64,000 nucleotides of DNA from Klebsormidium nitens (lineage: Eukaryota > Streptophyta > Klebsormidiophyceae > Klebsormidiales > Klebsormidiaceae): the NCBI GenBank assembly GCA_000708835.1, contig DF237055.1, positions 124,001-188,000 of the forward strand. Direction: 5' to 3'. This document shows, one piece after another, positions 36,601 to 46,900 of this stretch; the first letter of the stretch is position 1, and the number at the start of each line of letters is the position of its first letter. The notes below the pieces were generated by a model. That model was not told the DNA's origin and did not search any database. It saw only the letters and a program-made list of their open reading frames with translations. Both the position numbers and the translations under genes were made by a program.

Positions 36601-39600
36601 CCTCCTTGGTGCGTTGCCCTAAGGGGGCGCTTGTAGCAGGGCCGGCGGTTGAGGTGGAGGCGTAACTGGACCCCCCCGAACCGAAACCCCCTCCTTGGGA
36701 GGCGTAACTAGGCGCCGCTTGAGAGTTTTCCATGCCCATAGGTTCCGCGACTAGGGCCAAGTCGTCAGCCACGATCTGGAAACGGGGGGTGAGAGGGTAT
36801 TGGCGGTTTGCTTTTGAAAGCTGGGATTGAAAGACGTGAAACTGAGCTCTCCGATGTACCACGCTTGAAGACTTCGTAAGTCCACTTTCGCGGACTGCTT
36901 TTTCGTCACGGTTTGAACGACTTTGCCAAGGAAATTTGTACAAAGTAGAGTAATTTGCAGCGGTGAAGTAAGTACGGATTTCATACATCCCGCGACTGAA
37001 GTCTCGGACTTTCGCCATGGAGAGTCCAAAAAAAATGCCAGTCTCGCTGAGCATCAGCGCTTCTCTCGTATCTGCGCCCCAACCAGGGCCCCAAAGATGG
37101 GAACGTCATCTCTGCTCAGCGCAGCAAAGCATTTCATGGGCGAATGCCTGATGGCCTTCCACAAAAGGATGCAGCAATACAAGACACGCAGCCTGAGCTC
37201 AATCCCCCTTTTCGCATCCGGAACAACCTTCCTTTCTACCAACTGTCTGTAGACCCAAAACCAAAGAGCCGACTTCAGAGAAGAGTGGAACTATGCTGGC
37301 CATTCGCGCGAGCGTCTCATTACACGGGCGCAAGTTCCGCTTCCAAAGCGGGCGGCTGGACACCATCTCACGAACTCGCATTGCACAGAGAGGAGGCAAC
37401 GCCAGGACACACTTGCAAGGACGCTCAGTTCGGCATATACGGGGTACTGAATCTCCGACACAAGATCAAGGGAGCTAAGCTCGTCATAAGCAGAACCACA
37501 AAAAGCCTTTAGCAGCCATGACCCAATCCATAAGGGCACGTATCGGACCACTATGACCAATTGGAGACACCGAACATGGACTGCTTGCCAAAGGGCGGGT
37601 TGATCAGCTCCGGCCACCAAAAGGATGTGCATGGAGCCATTGCATTGGTTCCAGGCGGTTAGTGGGTTTGTCATTGCTGCGGGCGCACCTTCTTCGACCC
37701 TCCCAGATGCTCGAACCTCAACCGATTGCAACTTCAGCAATAGCATGACAGCACCGTTGGCACGGGTCTCGAGGCACGACATTGTTATAAACAGCACGTG
37801 CTGCGGACATCAGACAGGACTCCAGACGTTCGTTTGACTTATCACCTAAAATACGTTTTCCATGATATGATTCAAAGGCCACAATTATGACTGAAGACTT
37901 GGTCGCCACCACTTCGTTGGCTCCACAAGATGCGCACTGTGCTTCCTGCAGGAATGCGAGGTATACTGGCCAATGCGCGCCAGTCTTCGCAAATCTCCTC
38001 ATAGCAACCCTCCAAGCACTCTAGCACAGGAAGCAAACGCAATCAAGCAGAGTTGAAATCTTCCCCGCAAATCGAGCGACTCGACCCCGATTTGGTTGGG
38101 GCTGCTAGGTTTGGCACCGAGTCTGGATGAATTGGTCACTGCTCCAAACGTGGTTTGTTTGTGCCCGTGTTTTAAATCTGATAACGTTGAACGGTCACCC
38201 AACGCCAATCGCACTTTTGGCCCCTGTGTGATGCAGCCAACAGCAAACGCTTGTTGAACAAGTATTCGGCATGTCTGACACTCAATGCTGAAGGCAAAGC
38301 TTTTGCAACAGAGCAGCCACCGCTGTGCCAGAACGTTTACTCTCTGCTACATTTTCCAATCTTGACTTCAAACACGTTTCTAGCGGCATGATATTGACCC
38401 TGCTTTTTTGTAGGGCTCAGCCTGAATGGCTAACACACAACCCAGATTCCAATCAAAGGATTGAAGGCGGGAGAAGAAAAACAGTTCGGTGATTGTGCGG
38501 CATCCATGTGGTTTTGCAGAAAAGACGTCATCTTGCTGCTCAGACCTTCGGAAGCAAGCTCCATTGGCACAGTGATACGGAAAGTGCCAGAGCGCAAAAG
38601 TACATCATTGCGCACCCTGGCATCTCTCGACCCAGCTCTTGAAGCACGGTCTAAAAGACCAGTACAACCGACCCAAATTTTTTTTGATGGGCCAAAAGCA
38701 TCCGAACAAATCCCACGCTTTTTAGACCGGTGACTGCTCACTTACACAAATCCTAGTGCACTCCAATCTGATTCCAGAGATCTAAAAACGTTTATGGTAG
38801 CCTAAGGCGCCACCGGTTTCAAATGCAACGACAAAATATGACAGATTTGTTGGGTGGCAATCGAAGCACACTCACATACAGGGCATCGCCAAGACGGCTC
38901 ACTGTGCGGCTTCGCAAGCAAGAGTCAGATTCTGCATTGGGATTAGACCATTTACTGATCTCGATCTGCTCACGTGTTTCGACACGGGGCTCAGCGAGCG
39001 AAGCGACATCCTTCTGTCTGTCAAGTGCAGTTGCCAGTGTTGAAGCGGCCCATCGCTGCCCATCTTAGAGAAACCTAACAAACGGCAAACCCCTGACAAA
39101 GGTGCTGCGGGAATGTTAGCATGGCATCTTGACACGTGCCCACAAAGGGCGGATAATCGTGAAGGGGACAGAAAGCCAATTTTTTGTCAAAAAAGGGACT
39201 ATGCAGGAAGTACGGCCTCCGACAGGCTGATACTCAACTTCGCAAGGCAATACGCAAGCACAGGAACACGGGATCGGACACATTGTGCAGAAGAGTAAAG
39301 AAGGCAAGAACAACGTGGGTTGGGAATAACAAGATGGTTGAAGGATTGTCCACCTCTATATGCAGATTACCAACGGCGCTTCACCGACCAGAAAGTCAGG
39401 AGTCCAACGATTGACCCCCAGATAACACAAGATGGAATGCAGCCAATTCACGCTACTCAAGTAAATGTGAAAATCAATCAGTGTGTTGACCCGCTCCTTC
39501 CCGCGAGGCAGAGGACTACTTGAATACGTGAGCCCCAGAAGTAAGACCCAAAGGGGAAGGGTTTGATGCGGCGCAGCGCCCTCTGAGGACGGTTGAAGAA

Positions 39601-42600
39601 CTAGACTCCAGGTAACCGGCAAAATTAGCTCCTCTTCTCCGTCCAAACCGGGCTTCAAGCGCAAGATAAGCCCAATACCGAAGTTGCTTTGCAAAACACA
39701 AGCGCACAAGTCAAAGCGTCTCAGCATCAGCCCGTGATAAGAAAAAGGACACACTCTGCCGGGATGAGTGCGATACGTGCCCATCACTGGACCGCAGACT
39801 GAAAGATCGTAAACCAGCCGTCGCTTGGCACTTGCAAATATTCAGATTTGTCGGACCCTGCGAGACCACAGTATTCGAAACGCCCCGTGACGGCAAAGGC
39901 TCGACAATAAAACGGCGATGGCGCGTATCGCGCCATCTCAAACTCCGTCATTGCTCTTGGCCCTGATATGCGTCAGCAAGCCAACTTCCTTCAGACAGCT
40001 ACATCTACGAAACCCCCACACGAAATATACGAAGCCCATGCGACCAGCAACTGAGGCGTCGTCTCAAAGCCCTTCTTGTCGACTTTGATATGCGACATAC
40101 ACGAGCTTCTGGTGGTCTCTTTTGAAAAGACGGATCAGTGGAGATAACCGGAAGTCGATCAACAAAACGACTATGTTATGTATGTAAGTACGGCAAGGAC
40201 TTGATTCGGAGTGAGAAGGCATTTCGGCAGAGGTGCCATCTTCCGTCGCAAAATCCTGGAGCAAAGTTCGCCTGGTTGTCGAAATCAGGGCGCAATAGAA
40301 GTTCTACACACATCGACCATATCTTCAACTTCGAACTGAAGTTTATCTGATAGATCGTCTGATTGTGATCTTTTTTCAAAATCAGACGAGCATGGGCAAA
40401 CACAGAACACAACAAACGAACAGCCAGCTAACCCACGACTTCTCACCTTGGGCTTGGTTTTCGTCTCGCCGCTCGTCCGGTCCTGCCACTTGTCGATTTT
40501 GAGCCGCCCCTGGACCGCCACTCTAGTTCCCTTCCGCAGCTCCGTTGCCGCCAGCGTGGCAAGCTCGTTGCCCGGGCTATCCCAGCTCTCGACATCAATC
40601 CTGCATCAAAAATGTCCCTTTTGTTAAGCCCGGGTGTTTTGTTTCCGCATACGGTGGAAGCTGATGCGGAACTTCAAGGAGGCTGTAGGGCTACTCCGAC
40701 TTTCAATATGTCTCCGTCGGAGAGAACGGTCTGAGTCGAAATCTGGGCGCTTTCCAGAAAGGGTTAGGTCCCGCTGTATACAAAGAGTGGGGGAGCTTGA
40801 GAAGTCCCAAACCTCTGACTTCCTATTCTGAAGAATGTCGTTTTCTGGCCGGCACCCAGATAGCATTCCAAGACGCCTTTGAGAAAAAGCAGAAAGGAGC
40901 TTTGAGTCCCTTACGTGGCTGATTCGGAACGGGATTGTGATCACTTTGAGATTGAGGCGTGACTCGTATCAAGTATGACGCTGATTTACCATAAACCAAG
41001 TCTTCCAATTCGGTAATTGCTGCGTGGCACATTAGGATTGTCGACTCCAGGTTGCGGTGGCGCTCCAAACTTGACAGAACGAGCGAATTGACGTATCCAA
41101 TCTTTCGGGGCCCAGCTTCCAATCCTTTCAATATGCCAGATACATTACAAATGGAACCCACGGAAACACCCAACTGCAACATGACAATCTACCTCCCAAT
41201 CAATCTGGTTCCCAGCAAAAGAGAACAAGTCAAACAGGGTTATGCCCCAGGTTGTGGCAAAAGATTCGATGCAAGGGCCGAGTCACGCACCATTCGGCCT
41301 CATCTGGGCTGTCCGAGTTCACGCTCTTGGGCTTGCTGAGCGCGATGCGCATCTTGGTCACGGTGCGCCCCGTCTCGAGGCGCTTCAGCTCGGGATCGAA
41401 GCCAAGGCGGCCCATCACGCGGATGTGGTTCGTGATGTCCTTGCTGAACGGAACCTGCAAAGCCAGCGGAAGTTGAGCGGATATTTTCAGGGGTATAGCG
41501 GAATTCAACGCAAACGAAGCCGAGGCGGCCTATCACGCGGATGTGGTTCGTGACATCCTTGCTGAACGGAACCTGGAAGAAGGAGCGGATTGCAAGCGGG
41601 ATTTGGAAACAGCAGCGGGATCCGGACGAAACAAATCCAGGTCGAAGCCACGTAAGGCACGTCAAGCGGATTTGGCTCATAAAGTTTCTGCTAAATGGAG
41701 ACTGAAAAAAGGAAGAGACACGCACTTCATCTGAGTGAGGTTATTAAGGAAAGGACTGAAGAACGGAGCGGCCGTACTTCATGGCGTTTCTGATGGAAAA
41801 GTGGAGAAGTGGATATGAGGAAGAAAAGCTGAGGGGAAGCTGGGCGCAATGCCAAGCGTCCTGATAGAAGGAGTTGACAATGAGACGGCCCCTGACGAGG
41901 TCAAACGTTGCTGATGTCCTTGGTGAAGGGAAGTCAAAAGCACAAGCACAAGCGGAGCGGGGGTGAAACAAATTCATGACTATGTGTAAGTAGGATGGAA
42001 AGATTCCAGTACCATCATGCACGACATGGACCTTCGCATGTGCAATCCTTCTCTCGGGCTTCTACTTCCTTGGATAAAACAAGTCACATTCACTTTGGAA
42101 AAGCAGGTTAGATCTTGAACATGACGGTATTAAGAACATGGCACTAGATCTTGTTACCCCCTTGATTGAACAAGAGCCCGTCCTTGGTGTTAAACTAAGT
42201 ACTGACCTCACGAAGGCCCCCTTTGCCGCTCTGACTGGGAGGGCTCGCTTCTTCCTGTTGGGGGGGCTGGGCATATCCTACGTTCTGCCGGAATTTCCCC
42301 GCGAATGATGCCAAAGTCCGGGCTCCATTTGCAGTCCCTGGACGAGTAAAAACTTTACTCTAGTTTCCAGTTCGGGGTCACCTTCACAGACCTTGTGCTT
42401 CTAATCCAGATCTTGAGACTTGGACTTAACAAAGATCTGCACTTGCTGTCCCTCCATAATCTCATACGAAAAGTTAGAGAAAGTGGGTAGCGCACAGTCC
42501 ACTTGGGAAACTCAGGAGGGGTACCTGCTCATATCAATTGGCATGCGCCCTAGATTGAAATCTTACTGCTCAGCTTTTCTGGTATCTCGAAGTCAGAAAT

Positions 42601-43394
42601 ACTCTAAGAAGGTGTCCGGGCCGAATTTACACAAACCCAATGAATTACAGAGCATGAAAGCATGGATGGTGCAATGAAAGGCCTCGGAACGAGTTGCAAA
42701 TGCACTGACAGCCTGGACAAGGAGGCAAGAGCTTGAACTGGTCATGATTTTTGTGACTTGCAGCATACACTTCTCTAAACGTCGCACTTAAGCTGGCCGC
42801 AAGAATGAGAGCGCATGAGAGGACGAGGGAACTTGCAAGCCGCAGAGGTGAAGAGCTTTGTTAGTGGTTTGCTTGAAGAAACTTGAAGGAACTTGCACAG
42901 TCTTTTGAAAGAAGTGGCCCTTGCCGCCACAAAGTGCTGAAAAGAGCATCTGAAGCGGCCCTACAACGGCCTTACAGTTACAACAAAATGCTGGGAATTG
43001 TGCGGATTATTGGCTTGCCACATCACCAGTTATTTTTGACAGAGAGAGAGAATTGCAAAGCTAGCCCGAGAATCAGAGTGTTTGTTGTCACAATTGTTCA
43101 AGATGAATGGTGCAGAGAGAAGCTCAAACACGGCCGCTTGCCAGAAACAGAGAATGAAAATCCAGCAAAACATATGATTGAATAGAAAAGACATTACTCA
43201 CCTAAGACCTCGGTTTTGAGGCTTGAGAGCTGCAGACTTCTCCCCAACTGGGCGCCCAACCGACCGAGCATCTTTGAGCGCAACAGTGGTGCGGCAACCA
43301 CAGGAACCGAGGAGGCTTTGCAGAGCAGATTGGAGGAAGAGAGGGGGGTCAGGGCCGATGCCTTGCTCAGAGAAGCGTTCAAGGAAGCGGCCAT
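33680..43394 (-). CDS. OSB: Organellar single-stranded DNA-binding protein (OSB family)
   Basis: Plant OSB proteins bind single-stranded DNA in mitochondria or plastids and restrain recombination. Nine exons: 43394-43202, 42337-42207, 41454-41291, 40600-40447, 36775-36542, 35987-35784, 34886-34768, 34335-34236, 33850-33680; all phases fit, 489 residues. The N terminus MAASLNASLSKASALTP with many Ser/Ala/Arg and no acidic residues for about 60 residues looks like an organelle transit peptide. Residues 109-222 are an SSB-type OB fold (ITNHIRVMGRLGFDPELKR; EWIDVESWDSPGNELA; KGTRVAVQGRLKIDKW; IVADDLALV). Three PDF motifs follow, each split by an intron between the WWDNR and PDF halves: WWDNRQGK/TNPRAPDFKHKE, WWDNRRNK/KYPDAPDFTHRE, NWYDNRVGK/RNEKAPDFVNKE. 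The ATG at 43394 is in a good context (AGAATGGCC). Mitochondrial versus plastid targeting cannot be told. Confidence 0.93.
35470..35700 (-). repeat. Copies of the OSB exon 6 end (PDF-motif half) in intron 6
   Basis: The true exon 6 end encodes WWDNRRNK before GTGGGC (35784). A near-identical block CTTGTTTCTCCGGTTGTCCC (plus strand) recurs at about 35664-35696, and a weaker one at about 35478-35505, both downstream of the donor. Confidence 0.7.
36776..40446 (-). other. Large OSB intron 4 (3.67 kb), no nested gene recognised
   Basis: Donor CCCAAG|GTGAGA at 40446 and acceptor TTTCCAG at 36776 join the OB fold in phase 0. The interior is many times longer than most introns here. Open frames within it (for example 37291-37797 minus) show no family motif. 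An old insertion is possible but no terminal repeats were found. Confidence 0.55.
41510..41945 (-). repeat. Decayed copies of the OSB exon 3 start in intron 2
   Basis: The true exon 3 starts VPFSKDITNHIRVMGRLGF at 41454. Upstream copies: 41572-41515 (VPFSKDVTNHIRVIGRLGF, acceptor CCAG kept), about 41705-41640 (PFSRNFMSQIRLT), about 41805-41745 (weak) and about 41945-41905 (PFTKDISN, weak). Similarity falls with distance from the true exon. Confidence 0.75.
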
Positions 43395-43990
43395 TCTCAA
43401 CAGTTGCTTACGACTTACACCACCATGACCTTCTGGCAAATTAGGAGCTGGCCGAGTCGATCACAGCGCGCGCGGCTTGATGCAGGGTTTTGGCGCCAAA
43501 CCCTTCTGAACCCCTTGGAAACCCTAAAACCCCTGAGCAAGCTGCATATCCTGCCTCCACCAGGAAAGTTGTCAACAGTCGAGGCGTGCTGTAGCAACCC
43601 TTTTCGCCCGGGGGCTACTTGGAGGTCATCAGCAGATCGCCGGAGAGAAGGTGCAAATCATGCAACTGGCGTCGCAGCCAGGATTTGAACCCGCGATCTA
43701 TCGTGAGTCGATGTTCGCAGAGTCCCTCGGTCTTACCACTAGACCATCCCCGAAGAGGGGTTGCCACCGGGCCATTCATTCAACGTAGTGTACCATGCAT
43801 TGGCATGGCATTGCGTGTTCATACTTCGTCTTGTGAACAGCATCGCTATTTGCAATTGGCGCAACAGGCAAAAGCTAGGCGAGAAAGACGAAGGAAGCCA
43901 TGCTTTGAGCAAGCTGAAGAGCATTTCACATCTTGTCTGAGGGTTGAACAGATGATGCGGTGAGCAGCGGTGTCTTAAACTTCGTTCACA
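43395..43990. promoter_or_regulatory. Divergent promoter region OSB / NOC2 with a telo-box
   Basis: The 596 bases between the two start codons contain AAACCCTAA at 43519-43527, an exact match to the plant telo-box found in promoters of ribosome-biogenesis genes, and a tRNA-like sequence. The telo-box is 125 bases from the OSB start and 464 from the NOC2 start, so which gene it serves is open. Confidence 0.5.
43668..43755 (-). tRNA. tRNA-like sequence with A and B boxes (tRNA relic or SINE head)
   Basis: On the minus strand, TGGTCTAGTGG (43746-43736) matches the pol III A box and GGTTCAAATCC (43691-43681) is a perfect B box. A D-arm (GGTC...GACC) is visible and the sequence ends GCGACGCCA. 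The two acceptor-stem halves do not pair and no T-run terminator follows. So this is more likely a pseudo-tRNA or the head of a tRNA-derived SINE than a working tRNA. Confidence 0.45.
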
Positions 43991-46900
43991 ATGGGGAAGA
44001 AGGCCAAGAAGGCTACCAAAAAGTTTCAGCGGAAGGAGTTGGGCAAGGAAATACAAAAACGCAGAGCTCACAAGATCATCAAGGGACAGAGGGAGAAGGC
44101 GACAAAGCAAAGGAGGCCCGATGAAGGTGGGATCACATCTCCCTTGCTTTCATCGCTTGTGGTTGTGAAAGGTTTGGAGTTTGCTGCCATCTTTGCAAGA
44201 ACTGCAGCTTGTGAAGAAGCAGCTTATAAGAAGAGCTGCATTTTAGGCGTATCCAATCAATCTGCCTGGAGAAGCTGCGAGTTGTGAAAGCATTCTCTTA
44301 CACCAATCGCAATGTCGCATTGCAGATGACATGGAGATCATACGGGGCCAGGACGGCATTGCAAAGAAGTCCGGCAAGATGGCCCCTAAAAAGTAAGGGT
44401 CGAATGACTTTACCATGTTGAGCTCACATATGTTTGTTCGATGCACAATCTGGAAGAGCCGTATACCATTACCGCCACGGATGGCTGTATTTCAGATCCA
44501 CCACCCCAGCATCGGCGCTGTTCGAGTTGTTTCTTCCATTGGTTCGTCGTCAGCGAGCAAGCAACAGGTTGGCTGTCTTGAGTGTCGTAGTCACGTCTCT
44601 ATATATGCACATTTTACCACCATTTTCTTCGTATGTCAAAAATAATCCATCAGCAGCACCAGCGATCGCATGGGTTCTCAGTTTTCCTGGGTGGTTTGTG
44701 AGCACTTCTGCATGGTTTGAATAGTGTTTCCTGTCTGAAAACAGATTTGTGGACAGAAGACTATTCTGCTGACCCTTTTTAGCACCACCTTTCAATGCAA
44801 ACTCTTTCGTCACTCATGCTTCATTTCTGTATTTCATTGTCTTCTTGTTATGGTGGCAGAGGGGTAGGATGATCAAATAGTTATCCCTGTCCGAAAGCAA
44901 ACATGTGGACAGATTACTACGGTGCTGACCTCTTGCACCACCATTACGTTGTATCATCAGGAAAAGCATTTGGTTTTCTACCTTTTTCTCTCGTGTCGCT
45001 TCTCCTTTTTTCGCCAACAAAGTGTGCGTCTTACAACATTTGTCAAATGTTAATCGAGAAGACTTCAGTTTGGTATGGGGCGTGATGACCAAATAGTTAT
45101 CCCTGTCTGAAAGAAGACGTGTGGACACATTACTACGGTACTGACCCCACCTACAATCAGTAGCTCTCTTTATTCCCGTTTTTTCTGGAGATGTGCGGTT
45201 TGCTCAATTGCTTGAGATATATTGATAAAAAGATTCTATACTGCTTGTGTTCTGGGGAGTGATGATCAAATAGTTATCCCTGTCTGAAAGAAGACGTGTG
45301 GACAAACCATTGGTACTACTGACCCCAATATCAACCACCCGCTTTTGTTTCATTTTTTATCGCTTCTCTTGCACTTCCTTATACGCATTTTACTCCAAAC
45401 CAGTAACCGTCAAGAGACGTTTCTTACTCTTCTGCTGAATCATGGGGGCGTGATGATCAAATAGTTATCCCTGTCCGAAGGAAGACATGTGGACACATTA
45501 CTACGGTACTGATCCCCACCATACTACCGTCAAATCCACTTTCTTCACGGTGCAAAGTTGCTCATGTGCAAAGTCTTTCTTCATTGCAAGCAACGGGTTG
45601 CTCCTTTCCCTCTTAGGAACACGAGAGGGATTTCTGTATCTGCTGTTGAAGAACGTTGGGACAGATCGCAAGCAGACCGTCTTTTCCTCTTTGTTGTCTG
45701 CCTATCTATTCTGAGCCCGTTTGAAATCAATGTTGACATCCTGGAGCATTGGTGTTGCTTGGTTAAATGCAAGTGGGGAGTGATGACCAAATAGTTATCC
45801 ATGTCTGAAGGAAGACATGTGGACACATTGTTCTATCTCTGACCCTCGCTGTGCCAGCCAAGCTTCAACATCCCTAAACATCCCTGAATATTCTGTTGAA
45901 GTTACCAGTTTCCCCGACAGGGTCATGGTCTGACTGTGGCTATACGGAAAAGTATCATGAGGTGACTCGTTAGCAGATGGATCTCATTTGGGCTGCTTTT
46001 GTCGCGCACTGCCCGGTAAGAAAATGTCTTGGGCGTGTTTTTCAAGCTCTCTACAATCTGTCCAAATGCAGCGCACTCTTGAATCCAACCACCAAGCGAA
46101 CTTTCAGTGTCGCCTCCTTGAGTTCCTAGCACATTATCTGGATAAGAAGAAATATCAAATTTGTAAAGAGGAAAGTTTCGATATCTTTGTGTGCTTTGTG
46201 CGATCGCAGGCCGGTGGCGGACCTCGATGTGGACGAGCTGATGAAGGGCGACTTTCTGGACGGGAGCGCCTCGGACGACGAGGAGCTGTCCGAGGAGGAC
46301 GCTGCAGCAGGGGAGGATGACGACCTGGATGACGTAAGCAAACCAGTGTCTTTGTCGTTGAGCTCCCGTCAAGTCCGCGATCAATCGTATGCTTCTTCTC
46401 CTGGATTGTCGGAAGTACAGGCATCTTGTAATTCAAGATCCCAAGTCTGACTTTACGGATTGCCTGATCTACTTCAGGACTGGTGAATGCCAGAAGCCAA
46501 CTTACTACGGCCAAATGTCTCAGCCTTCTGAAGACTCATTTTGTGCTTGTATTTTATCAACTGGATTTGCAACCACGTGTTGGATTCAACGTTCGTCCGT
46601 TAGCGTGGGACCTGCAGAGTGTCAGTCGATCCAGCGGCTGCCGTCTGTTTTGCTATACATCTTTAATGAGGGTTAAGAAGCTTCGGAACTGTCCCAACTG
46701 ACCGAAACCTGCGGCGGATATAGCTTTTCCTCCAACGGTTGAAGATACGAGACTCGAAAGGATCTGAGAAACCAAATTGATTTTGTTGCAGGTCGAAGCT
46801 TCCGACGACGAGGACGCCCTGGCTGACATCCCCCCCGCGGAGGAGCCCGCCTCGGACGACGACCTGGGCGAGGGCGAGTCGGACGTCCGGGGCCAGAATC

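Noticed and set aside
37291-37797. 168-codon minus-strand frame in OSB intron 4
   Set aside because: No conserved motif, no flanking splice signals in phase and no similarity to mobile-element proteins.
44865-45800. Repeated ATAGTTATCCCTG resembling part of a homing-endonuclease target
   Set aside because: The match is partial, and box C/D motifs plus rRNA complementarity explain the repeats better.
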